Source: Roseibium limicola
Lineage (GTDB): Bacteria > Pseudomonadota > Alphaproteobacteria > Rhizobiales > Stappiaceae
Direction of reading: 5' to 3'
Assembly: GCF_017313085.1 (NCBI RefSeq)
Contig: NZ_JAFLNF010000002.1
Location: forward strand, 682,001 to 746,000
DNA length: 64,000 nucleotides
Part shown: piece after piece, positions 34,289 through 42,007 of the stretch
Layout of the letters: each line of letters begins with the position of its first letter
Position numbering within the stretch: position 1 is the stretch's first letter
Position numbers and translations under genes: made by a program
The notes under the pieces: generated by a model
What the model was told of the DNA's origin: nothing
The model's input: only the letters and a program-made list of their open reading frames with translations
The model's database searches: none

Positions 34289-35068
34289 ATGTCAGCCCGT
34301 TCAATTACCCGCCACACAGCGACCAGCCTGGTTTGGCGGGGGCTTGGCACATGGATGATCGCAACGCTGATGACATCCGCAGCCGCTTTGGCCGGAGATG
34401 TCGCGCAGGTGAACATCCTTGGCTTTTCGGCAAATGCCAAGCGCTTCGCCTTTGAGCAGTATGGTATTCAGGATGGCTCCGGCTCCCCTTATTCCGAGCT
34501 TTTCGTTCTGGATGTCAGTGAGGACCGCTGGGTATCTCCCTCGCCGATCCGCGAGCGACTGGAAGACGTGCCCGACCGGCCAGACCTGAAAGCGCTGCTT
34601 GCCCAAACCCGCGCAGCAGTCCTTCAGGAAGCGAGAGATATCGGACTTCTGGGCGGAATTGAACCTCTCGGACATACGGTCGGGCACAACCCGGTGACGG
34701 AACTCACGTCCGATGCCACTTTCATGCGTGTCATGCCGCGTCCCATCCTTCCGCCGTTCGACGCACCGCTCGAGTTTCGTCTCACCTCTTTTCCTGCCCC
34801 GAGTGCCGACTGTGCCAGCGACGGTGTCGAGACCACCGGCTTCACTCTGAGCCTGACACGCGAGGGGCAAACCCGCGAGCTGCATTCGGATACCAATATT
34901 CCCGACAGCCGTGGATGCCCTTTGCGCTATCGCATCGAACGAGTCGTAACCTATTACCCGGAAGACCGTGGCGATGCGGACGGATATTTCGCCGTTCTGG
35001 TTTTCTATGAAGCCCGGGGGTTCGAAGGCCCGGATGGGCGGTATCTGGCAATCACCGGCAAGATTTAG
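34289..35068 (+). CDS. DUF2259 secreted protein
   Basis: This is a 259-residue protein. A hydrophobic segment near residues 18-35 ending AALAG is a likely signal peptide. The mature part begins VNILGFSANAKRFAFEQYGIQDGSGSPYSELFVLDV, the characteristic start of DUF2259 (predicted periplasmic proteins of alphaproteobacteria). It reads like a cell-surface or periplasmic beta-rich protein with one C-terminal disulfide candidate (Cys in PSADCASDG and SRGCPLR). No function is known. It begins 35 nt after the transporter gene. Confidence 0.82.
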   Translation: MSARSITRHTATSLVWRGLGTWMIATLMTSAAALAGDVAQVNILGFSANAKRFAFEQYGIQDGSGSPYSELFVLDVSEDRWVSPSPIRERLEDVPDRPDLKALLAQTRAAVLQEARDIGLLGGIEPLGHTVGHNPVTELTSDATFMRVMPRPILPPFDAPLEFRLTSFPAPSADCASDGVETTGFTLSLTREGQTRELHSDTNIPDSRGCPLRYRIERVVTYYPEDRGDADGYFAVLVFYEARGFEGPDGRYLAITGKI

Positions 35069-35219
35069 CCGTTTCTAAAGCTTGTAACCAATTAGCATGG
35101 GGGCAGACCCTTGCCCTTCGCGTCGTCAACGTGTAACCGCCCCGGTCAGAGGAAACGCGGCAACCATCACAGCATGATCCATGCGCGGGCGCCCACCAGA
35201 CAGATCGCCGGAGACATCC

Positions 35220-35891
35220 ATGAGCCGTGACATCCTGATTGCCCCTTCCGTCCTTGCGTCCGACTTCTCCAAGCTGGGTCAGGAAGTCCGTGATGTGATC
35301 GAGGCTGGCGCCGACTGGATCCACCTGGATGTAATGGACGGGCATTTCGTGCCCAACATCACCTTCGGGCCGGACATCATCAAGTCCATCCGCCCCCACA
35401 CCCAAGCCACCTTCGACACCCATTTGATGATCGAGCCCTGCGATCCCTACCTCGAAGCCTTCGCCAAGGCCGGGTCGGATATCATCACGGTCCATGCAGA
35501 GGCAACGAAGCATCTCGACCGCTCGCTCCAGGCGATCCGCAACCTCGGCCTCCGCGCCGGCGTGTCGCTGAACCCTCACACGCCGGAAAGCGTGCTGGAA
35601 TACGTCCTCGACCGGCTCGACCTGATCCTCATCATGACCGTCAATCCGGGCTTTGGCGGCCAGAAGTTCATCGAGGCGATGGTCGACAAGACCGAACGCA
35701 TCAGGCAGATGATCGGCGACCGCCCGATCGACATCGAGATCGATGGCGGCGTGACACCGGAGACCGCGCCTCTTGTTGCCGCTGCAGGCGCCAATGTCCT
35801 CGTGGCCGGCTCTGCCGTTTTCAAGGGCGGTTCAGTCGACAGCTACCGCGCCAACATCTCCGCCATCCGCAAGGCCGCGCAAGAAGCTTAA
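35220..35891 (+). CDS. rpe: Ribulose-phosphate 3-epimerase
   Basis: This 223-residue TIM barrel interconverts ribulose 5-phosphate and xylulose 5-phosphate in the pentose phosphate and Calvin cycles. [16 protein letters not shown] (35-50) holds metal ligands and the catalytic Asp. [10 protein letters not shown] and [10 protein letters not shown] (the second catalytic Asp) complete the site. GGAG lies 6-7 nt before the ATG at 35220. No other pentose phosphate gene is adjacent; purB follows about 1 kb later. Confidence 0.95.
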   Translation: MSRDILIAPSVLASDFSKLGQEVRDVIEAGADWIHLDVMDGHFVPNITFGPDIIKSIRPHTQATFDTHLMIEPCDPYLEAFAKAGSDIITVHAEATKHLDRSLQAIRNLGLRAGVSLNPHTPESVLEYVLDRLDLILIMTVNPGFGGQKFIEAMVDKTERIRQMIGDRPIDIEIDGGVTPETAPLVAAAGANVLVAGSAVFKGGSVDSYRANISAIRKAAQEA

Positions 35892-35907
35892 GAGATCCCC
35901 ATGACCG

Positions 35908-36023
35908 CGCGTCATGGCATGACTTGATCATGCCATCCATGCCGTGACCTCGCCCCAATGCATAGCCATGCGTCTGCCGACAACGAACGGCATGGATCCT
36001 CGGGTCAAGCCCGAGGATGACGG
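35908..36023 (-). repeat. Mosaic palindromic element, copy D
   Basis: Read on the minus strand this is the same element as copies A-C: left hairpin CATCCTCGGG/CCCGAGG, then CATGCCGTTC, a different middle, and a right module ending GGCATGATCAAGTCATGCC-ATGACGC. Positions 35908-36018 are repeated without a single difference at 36143-36253. Confidence 0.75.
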
Positions 36024-36142
36024 CAGAGGGTAACGGCGCGAGATCGATGGCCAATGGGATGACGGCAGAGAGGATGATGGCCAGGAGGACAGAAGCGGAG
36101 GCGGATGACCGACGAGAGGCTCAGGGGCCCAAAACTCTCCAC

Positions 36143-36260
36143 CGCGTCATGGCATGACTTGATCATGCCATCCATGCCGTGACCTCGCCCCAATGCATAG
36201 CCATGCGTCTGCCGACAACGAACGGCATGGATCCTCGGGTCAAGCCCGAGGATCCATGCC
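36143..36260 (-). repeat. Mosaic palindromic element, copy E (perfect 111-bp duplicate of D)
   Basis: Positions 36143-36253 are identical to 35908-36018, with a spacing of 235 bp. It then continues with CCATGCC rather than GACGG, so the outer end differs. The 124 bp between D and E contain further imperfect GATGACGGCAGAG repeats. No gene is seen in 35892-36315. Confidence 0.75.
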
Positions 36261-36315
36261 GGAAAGGGTGTGCTACGCTGAAGGGATGCGGCACCTCGAG
36301 AGGCAAATCTGCGCC

Positions 36316-36666
36316 TTACGGCAGGTAGGTCAGGCTGGCGAGGGTTGGCTTGCCGTCCCAGAAGTTGAACTTCGCGACCACGCTCTTGTCGTACATCTCT
36401 TCATCCGAGGCATCGATGTACTGACACGCGACGAAAAGGTGGTCGTTGTTCTCGTCACCGATTTCATCGTCCCAGGCAGCCCCCCAGGAAAGCGGCGTGT
36501 CGCAATGTCCCAACCCGACGACCGCCGCAGCCAACCCCGCGGCTCCCGCAGGCGTGGCAAGGAACCGGTTGAAATCGACCACTCCCTCCGCCTGCGCAGG
36601 CGTGGCAGGCAACAACAGCATGGCGGCAGCGAGAGTGCTGGCAGCGAACGTCTTGAACATCGGCAT
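36316..36666 (-). CDS. Secreted hypothetical protein
   Basis: This is a 116-residue protein that I do not recognise. The N-terminus is a clear signal peptide (MPMFKTFAASTLAAAMLLLP, cleavage after AQA at residue 26). The mature part of about 90 residues is acidic (DDEIGDENND), contains two cysteines (LGHCDTP and FVACQYI) that could form a disulfide, and ends in a beta-like KFNFWDGKPTLASLTYLP. GGGGAAG lies 9 nt before the ATG at 36666. It is isolated between repeats and purB. Confidence 0.65.
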   Translation of the reverse strand: MPMFKTFAASTLAAAMLLLPATPAQAEGVVDFNRFLATPAGAAGLAAAVVGLGHCDTPLSWGAAWDDEIGDENNDHLFVACQYIDASDEEMYDKSVVAKFNFWDGKPTLASLTYLP

Positions 36667-36882
36667 GATAAAATACTTCCCCGGAATCGAGCAAAAATTG
36701 AACAGCTGCAAACCAGCACGCGGCGCCGCAACAACTGGTAAACTCCAAAAGCATTCGCTTTTCCCGTTTTCGCTGGCCGAATGCAGAAGAGATCGTCACC
36801 ACAAACGCCCCTCTTTATTGTGAAACGTTGGACTTCCTGCTAGACCGCGCCTAATTCTTTCCTGAAATTACGAGGACCCGCG

Positions 36883-38211
36883 ATGATCCCGCGCTATTCC
36901 CGCCCTGAAATGGTCGATATCTGGTCGCCTGAATCCAAGTTCCGTATCTGGTTCGAGATCGAGGCGCACGCCTGCGACGCGCTGGCTGAACTCGGTGTGA
37001 TCCCGAAAGAGGCCGCCAAGACCATCTGGGAAAAGGGCGGCGCAGCCACCTTCGATGTCGCCCGTATCGACGAGATCGAAGCGGTCACCAAGCACGACGT
37101 CATCGCGTTCCTGACCCATCTGGCGGAAATTGTCGGTCCGGACGCGCGCTTTGTCCACCAGGGCATGACCTCCTCGGATGTTCTCGACACCTGCTTCAAC
37201 GTGCAGCTGGTCAAGGCGACCGATCTGCTGCTGGAAGACATGGACAAGCTGCTGGCTGCAATCAAGCGCCGCGCTTTCGAGCACAAGGACACGGTCACCA
37301 TCGGTCGGTCGCACGGCATCCATGCGGAGCCGGTCACCTTCGGCCTGAAAATGGCGGAAGCCTACGCCGAGTTCGACCGCTGCAAGACCCGCCTGCTGAA
37401 TGCGCGTGAAGAAATCGCCACTTGCGCCATTTCCGGTGCCGTCGGCACCTTCGCCAACATTGACCCGCGCGTCGAGGAACATGTCGCCAAGGCGATGGGG
37501 CTGGCCGCCGAACCGGTGTCCACACAGGTCATCCCGCGCGACCGTCATGCGATGTATTTCGCCACGCTTGGCGTCATCGGCTCATCGATCGAGCGCGTTG
37601 CCACAGAAATCCGCCATCTGCAGCGCACGGAAGTTCTGGAAGCCGAGGAGTATTTCTCCAAGGGCCAGAAGGGCTCCTCCGCCATGCCACACAAGCGCAA
37701 CCCGGTTCTGACCGAAAACCTGACCGGCCTGGCCCGTCTGGTGCGCATGGCTGTGACACCGGCAATGGAAAACGTTGCCCTGTGGCATGAGCGCGATATC
37801 TCGCACTCCTCCGTCGAGCGCATGATCGGCCCGGACACGACCGTCACACTCGACTTCGCCCTGGCACGCCTCACAGGCGTCATCGACAAGCTGATGGTCT
37901 ATCCGGAGCGCATGATGGGCAACATGGACCGTCTCGGCGGTCTGGTACACTCCCAGCGCATCTTGCTGGCCCTGACCCAGGCTGGTTCCTCGCGTGAGGA
38001 CGCCTACCGACTGGTTCAGCGCAACGCCATGAAGGTCTGGGACAGCTATCAGGTTTCCGGCGATTCCGAAGTCGACTTCCTGAGCGAGCTTCTGGCCGAC
38101 GACGATGTACGCGAGTATCTCTCCGAAGACGAAATCAAGGATCGTTTCGACCTCGGCTATCATACCAAGAATGTCGACGTGATCTTCAAGCGGGTCTTCG
38201 GCGAAAGCTGA
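36883..38211 (+). CDS. purB: Adenylosuccinate lyase
   Basis: This 442-residue fumarase/aspartase superfamily enzyme catalyses two steps of purine synthesis: SAICAR to AICAR, and adenylosuccinate to AMP. QGMTSSDVLDT (94-104), the catalytic-His region TIGRSHGIHAEP and the flexible signature loop GSSAMPHKRNP (264-274) are present. It is about the usual length for the bacterial short form. It opens the purine region, with purC, purS, purQ and purL further downstream on the same strand. Confidence 0.96.
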   Translation: MIPRYSRPEMVDIWSPESKFRIWFEIEAHACDALAELGVIPKEAAKTIWEKGGAATFDVARIDEIEAVTKHDVIAFLTHLAEIVGPDARFVHQGMTSSDVLDTCFNVQLVKATDLLLEDMDKLLAAIKRRAFEHKDTVTIGRSHGIHAEPVTFGLKMAEAYAEFDRCKTRLLNAREEIATCAISGAVGTFANIDPRVEEHVAKAMGLAAEPVSTQVIPRDRHAMYFATLGVIGSSIERVATEIRHLQRTEVLEAEEYFSKGQKGSSAMPHKRNPVLTENLTGLARLVRMAVTPAMENVALWHERDISHSSVERMIGPDTTVTLDFALARLTGVIDKLMVYPERMMGNMDRLGGLVHSQRILLALTQAGSSREDAYRLVQRNAMKVWDSYQVSGDSEVDFLSELLADDDVREYLSEDEIKDRFDLGYHTKNVDVIFKRVFGES

Positions 38212-38250
38212 CCTGCCTGCCCGGCCCCGACCGGTCCGAGCTAAACATTC

Positions 38251-38309
38251 AACGCTCTGTCTCACGTTGACCCAAATGCGGGAAGGCGGCTTGAGGCAGG
38301 GCGTTTTTT
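38251..38309 (+). terminator. Long-stem terminator after purB
   Basis: A 14-bp stem (AACGCTCTGTCTCA with TGAGGCAGGGCGTT, two G-U pairs) encloses a long loop and is followed by TTTTTT. It is 40 nt downstream of the purB stop. Confidence 0.65.
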
Positions 38310-38343
38310 GTTTCTCTATGGCTTTAACGCCAAAGGAGCTCTG

Positions 38344-39084
38344 ATGAAAATCGCCGTCGTCGCCGACATCCATGGCAACCTCCCCGCGCTGGAAGCCGTC
38401 ATCGCCGACCTCAGCACGGAGAGGCCCGACCAAGTCGTCAATCTCGGCGACTGCGTCTCCGGGCCGCTGTGGCCGGACGAAACCGGCCGTCTGTTGATGC
38501 AACGAGACTGGCCGACCGTGCGCGGCAACCATGACCGGGTTGCAGTCGGTCCCAAGGTTCCCGCCAGCAACCGCACCGATCATTTCACCCAGGCGCATTT
38601 GTCTGAGGACGTGACTCAATGGCTGAGGCTCTTGCCGCAAGTGATTCAGCTCACAGAGGAAATCACGCTGTTTCACGCGACACCTGAGGTCGATGACCTC
38701 TACCTGACCGAGACCGTAATCGACGGTCGCGGCGTTTTGTCGTCAGTCGAAGAGATTGACAACCGGCTTGCCGGCGCCACGGCCGCACCACTCCTGCTCT
38801 GCGGCCATACGCACATCCCGCGTCTGCTGACACTGCCCCACGGCCAGACGATCTTCAATCCGGGAAGCGTTGGCTGTCCGGCTTACAGCGACGCCTTGCC
38901 CTCGCCCCATGTCATGGAAGCTGGAAGCCCGCATTGCCGCTACGGATTCCTTGAATTCAGTTCCACTGGATGGGTGTTCACCCACAAGTCAATCGCCTAT
39001 GATTGGCATGCAGCGGAGAGCCGGGCCCGCACCTGCGAACGCCCAGATTGGGCCGACGCATTGAAGCATGGTGTCCTGCATTAA
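38344..39084 (+). CDS. YfcE/MJ0936-type metallophosphoesterase
   Basis: This is a 246-residue calcineurin-like phosphoesterase. The metal ligands are visible: DIH (8-10), GD (35-36), GNHD (61-64) and GHTH (154-157). This short form acts on phosphodiesters or mononucleotides, with no known cellular substrate. AAGGAG lies 5 nt before the ATG at 38344. The C-terminal 40 residues (after the GHTH) end in a beta-strand-rich HKSIAYDWHAAES. Confidence 0.88.
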   Translation: MKIAVVADIHGNLPALEAVIADLSTERPDQVVNLGDCVSGPLWPDETGRLLMQRDWPTVRGNHDRVAVGPKVPASNRTDHFTQAHLSEDVTQWLRLLPQVIQLTEEITLFHATPEVDDLYLTETVIDGRGVLSSVEEIDNRLAGATAAPLLLCGHTHIPRLLTLPHGQTIFNPGSVGCPAYSDALPSPHVMEAGSPHCRYGFLEFSSTGWVFTHKSIAYDWHAAESRARTCERPDWADALKHGVLH

Positions 39085-39149
39085 GGATAATTGGAACCAA
39101 AGCGCTAGCACATGCTTTACCCAGCAATAGAGATGCGGAGGACCACCCA

Positions 39150-39647
39150 ATGCGAATTCATGACTATCTGATTGGCGGCATAGCCATTGCTGGTATTGCC
39201 CTGAGCACACTGACTGGTGCGAAGGCCGCGCCCCTGATGATCTCATCCCCAATCGTGGCTCAGGCTGCAGTTGACGGCAACCTTGTAACCAAGGTGCAGC
39301 ATCGTCCGCGCTTCGAGCGTCACGGCAAGGATTATTGGTACAATGGTCATCGTGGCAGCCGCCGCCAGCACCGTGGATGGCGCGAGTATCGTGGCTGGTG
39401 GTTCCCGCCTGCTGCTTTTGCATTCAGCTTCGGCACAGCCCCGCAGCGCGCTGCTCCGCGGCACTACGACAAACCCCGCCGCAATGCGCCGCAGCGTTAT
39501 GACCGTCCGCGCCACGACGCCCGTGGCGGTGGTCTCTCCCCCCGTCATTACCGCTGGTGCCAGAACCGCTACCGGTCCTATCGGGCTTCGGACAACACCT
39601 TCCAGCCTTACAATGGGCCACGTCGTCGTTGCCGTTCGCCCTTCTAG
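39150..39647 (+). CDS. BA14K family protein
   Basis: This 165-residue protein begins with a signal peptide (LIGGIAIAGIALSTLTGAKA). The middle is very rich in Arg, His and Tyr (HRGSRRQHRGWREYRGWW). The C-terminal 35 residues match the BA14K domain: HYRWCQNRYRSYRASDNTF then QPYNGPRRRC, with two cysteines. BA14K is the Brucella immunoreactive 14-kDa family, an exported lectin-like protein by report. GCGGAGG lies 8 nt before the ATG at 39150; an in-frame upstream start would overlap the phosphoesterase gene and is not used. Confidence 0.85.
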   Translation: MRIHDYLIGGIAIAGIALSTLTGAKAAPLMISSPIVAQAAVDGNLVTKVQHRPRFERHGKDYWYNGHRGSRRQHRGWREYRGWWFPPAAFAFSFGTAPQRAAPRHYDKPRRNAPQRYDRPRHDARGGGLSPRHYRWCQNRYRSYRASDNTFQPYNGPRRRCRSPF

Positions 39648-39672
39648 GGCTTGAGACAATACAGATCATGAG

Positions 39673-39695
39673 CACCGCCTCCGGGCGGTGTTTTT
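39673..39695 (+). terminator. Intrinsic terminator after the BA14K gene
   Basis: CACCGCC, a 3-nt loop, GGGCGGTG, then TTTTT, 25 nt after the stop. Confidence 0.85.
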
Positions 39696-39784
39696 GTTTG
39701 TTCGCCGCTGCGCTTCCTGTTTGACAAGCGCCCGGATCCTCGCCATGAGGGTCTCCAGATGCGACAGCAATAGAGGATCCAGCC

Positions 39785-40354
39785 GTGAAAATCTCCGAAG
39801 CCGATATTCTTCTCATCCCCGGCTATGGCGACACACCAAAGGATCACTGGATGCGTCGCTGGCAGGGAAAGATGGCCACAGCCCAGGTTGTCGAGCAGAA
39901 GAGCTGGTTCAAGCCGGTGCTGAAACTCTGGCAGGACACCCTGTTGGCCAAGGTCGAACAAACGGAGCGTCCCGTCGTTCTCGTCGGACATTCCCTCGGC
40001 TGCCATCTGATTGCCCATGCCAGCCTGCACTGGCCGAAGGACAAGGTCGTCGGAGCCTATCTCGTCTGCCCTCCGAACCTGGAGAGAACGACAAATCATC
40101 CGGCGTTCGATGTTTCCAGCTTTTTGCCGATCCCGCATCACCCGATCAAGGCACGCACGCATGTCGTTGCCAGTCAGAACGACCCATATGGCGATTTCAA
40201 GCTGAGCGAAGAGTTTGCCCGGAAGTGGGGGGCAACCTTCCAGGATGCCGGTCAGGCCGGGCACGTCAACATGGAGTCCGGACATGGCCCGTGGCCGGAA
40301 GGCTTGTTGTCCTTCGCGCATTTCATGAAACGTCTGGGCAGCAGCGACGCCTAA
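39785..40354 (+). CDS. RBBP9/YdeN family alpha/beta-hydrolase
   Basis: This is a 189-residue small serine hydrolase. The nucleophile elbow GHSLG has Ser at 70. The acidic residue is in VVASQNDPYGDF and the catalytic His is in SGHGPWPEG near the C-terminus. IPGYGDTPKDHWMRRW at the start is typical of the family. The substrate is unknown. The start is GTG at 39785. It is convergent with the HpcH/HpaI gene. Confidence 0.87.
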   Translation: MKISEADILLIPGYGDTPKDHWMRRWQGKMATAQVVEQKSWFKPVLKLWQDTLLAKVEQTERPVVLVGHSLGCHLIAHASLHWPKDKVVGAYLVCPPNLERTTNHPAFDVSSFLPIPHHPIKARTHVVASQNDPYGDFKLSEEFARKWGATFQDAGQAGHVNMESGHGPWPEGLLSFAHFMKRLGSSDA

Positions 40355-40388
40355 GGCCGCTGCCGCGCCGTTTCAAACGTCAGCGACC

Positions 40389-41165
40389 TCAGCTTTCGCC
40401 GCAGGCATCCAGTGCAACACGCACGCTGTCGGCCACCAGCACCATGTCGATGCCATAGGCCATCAGCACAAAGCCCTGCGCCTTGGCGGCCAGCACGTCT
40501 CCTGGTGTCATGCAGAAGATGCCGGCGAACTTCCCCGCCTTCTTAGCTGCCTTCACGACACGGCTTGCTGCCTCCAGAGTGTCCGGGCTGGCCGGATTCA
40601 ATTCCGCCCCGCTCGATAGCGCCAGCGACAGATCGCTCGGGCCGACGAAAACACCATCAATGCCTTCCACAGCGAGGATGTCATCCAGCTCATCAAGCGC
40701 CGGACGGGTCTCGATCATGGCAATCGCCAGCGTTTCACTGTTGGCCTGGGCCAGATAGTCATTGGGCGCCAGACCGGCCAGTTGAGCCGCGCGCAAGGGC
40801 CCCCAGCTGCGTTCTCCCACCGGCGGATATTTCGCCGCATCGGCAAAGGCCTTGGCGTCCGTTGCGGAATTGATCATCGGCGCGATGACGGCCTGCGCGC
40901 CCAGATCCAGATAACGCGAGGCATTTGTCAGATCACCGACGCCCATCCGGACAATCGGATGACTGCCCGCCAACGTCAGCGCGGCGATACCTTCGCGTGC
41001 TTCCGCCAGACCCATTTGCCCGTGCTGAAGATCGAGCGTCACAGCCTCATAGCCGGAACGGCCGATCTGCTCGGCAATACCCGGGCTCGACATCATGATC
41101 CAGCTGGTGACAACGGGCTTGCCTCCCTTGAGCTTATCGGCAAGTGATTTTTGTGAATTCGACAC
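40389..41165 (-). CDS. HpcH/HpaI family class II aldolase
   Basis: This 258-residue protein resembles metal-dependent aldolases for 4-hydroxy-2-oxo acids. VTLDLQHGQMG provides the catalytic His region, MIETRPALDELDDIL the metal-binding Glu and IDGVFVGPSDLSLALS the metal-binding Asp. Such enzymes split 2-keto-3-deoxy acids to pyruvate and an aldehyde; the substrate here is not known. I place the start at the GTG at 41165, with GGGAG 6-7 nt upstream, rather than 36 nt further upstream. Confidence 0.87.
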   Translation of the reverse strand: MSNSQKSLADKLKGGKPVVTSWIMMSSPGIAEQIGRSGYEAVTLDLQHGQMGLAEAREGIAALTLAGSHPIVRMGVGDLTNASRYLDLGAQAVIAPMINSATDAKAFADAAKYPPVGERSWGPLRAAQLAGLAPNDYLAQANSETLAIAMIETRPALDELDDILAVEGIDGVFVGPSDLSLALSSGAELNPASPDTLEAASRVVKAAKKAGKFAGIFCMTPGDVLAAKAQGFVLMAYGIDMVLVADSVRVALDACGES

Positions 41166-41234
41166 GACGTTCTCCCTTCCTCTTTTCCAATATGTGCCCA
41201 CGCAGGTCAGAAACGGACAAGGTCATCTCGTGAC

Positions 41235-41272
41235 AAAAAAGCCCCCCTGCGACACCTGTCGCAGGGGGGGCT
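41235..41272 (-). terminator. Intrinsic terminator after the DUF1476 gene
   Basis: On the minus strand, GCCCCCCCTGCGAC, a short loop, GTCGCAGGGGGGC, then TTTTTT. It is a 13-bp nearly perfect stem, 52 nt after the stop of the ATPase-inhibitor gene. Confidence 0.9.
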
Positions 41273-41324
41273 TGGTCACTTGTCGGCCAGAACACGCATC
41301 CAGAGCCGAAAATTCGTTGAAGGC

Positions 41325-41648
41325 TCAGCCTCCGCGCTGCACCTGCTCCACAGCCGTGTGAAGAAGTTCTTCCATCGCATGGCGAATCTGGTGATCCGAC
41401 TGCTCGACCTTCGCGGCATCAAAATCGGCGCGGATTTTGCGGAACACATCTTCCTCGCCTGGCTCTTCGAAATCCGAGCGGACGACTTCGCGGGCATATT
41501 CCTCGGCCTTGTCACCATTCAGGCTGAGCTTTTCAGCCGCCCAAAGACCCAGAAGCTTGTTGCGTCGTGCGACAGCTTTGAACTTCAATTCTTCGTCATG
41601 AGCGAACTTGTTTTCAAAGTCCTTCTCGCGATTATTGAAAGTACTCAT
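41325..41648 (-). CDS. F1-ATPase inhibitor zeta subunit (DUF1476)
   Basis: This 107-residue, mostly helical acidic protein matches DUF1476. It starts MSTFNNREKDFENKFAHDEELKFKA and contains RNKLLGLWAAEKL, the hallmark. In Paracoccus the family is the zeta subunit, which inhibits ATP hydrolysis by the F1 motor. It therefore acts on the cytoplasmic side of ATP synthase. It is transcribed away from the purine genes and ends in a strong terminator. Confidence 0.9.
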   Translation of the reverse strand: MSTFNNREKDFENKFAHDEELKFKAVARRNKLLGLWAAEKLSLNGDKAEEYAREVVRSDFEEPGEEDVFRKIRADFDAAKVEQSDHQIRHAMEELLHTAVEQVQRGG

Positions 41649-41761
41649 GGTCAGTCTCTCCTGAATGTCGGCCACTCTCCGGCGCACCGCTAGTGCAGCA
41701 GGTGGGGAGGTTGGTGGAGTTATTCAATATCGGCGACACTAGACTAAATCAATGGAAGGCC

Positions 41762-41988
41762 AATGATGCTGATCAAACACATCTAAAATTCATCCGACAT
41801 AAATTGGCACCAGGCTGCACATATCAAGGAGACCGCCGTGCTTTCGTCTGCCTTCAGTTGAGTTCCGCGCCTCCGAATTGGTCAACAGCTCCGGTCTTTT
41901 AGGCCAATTGCGCCCACACCGGGCTGCGCCAAAGAGCGGCCGACCATATCGGACATCGGGAGAACACGCGAAGCAAGATCTGCGCAAG
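41762..41988. repeat. Direct repeat, copy 1 (227 bp), downstream of the MCP gene
   Basis: By hand alignment this matches 44375-44602 in the same orientation, with 30 mismatches and one 1-nt gap, about 86% identity. It starts AATGATGC(T/G)GATCA and ends GATCTGCGCAAG. The frames within it are interrupted differently in the two copies, so I do not call a gene in either. Its end is 20 bp from the MCP stop. Confidence 0.8.
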
Positions 41989-42007
41989 ATCACTTCAGAT
42001 GGTAAGC

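Noticed and set aside
35900-36260. Possible CRISPR array or tandem-gene duplication
   Set aside because: Only two long identical units of 111 bp with internal palindromes; no short regular repeats or spacers.
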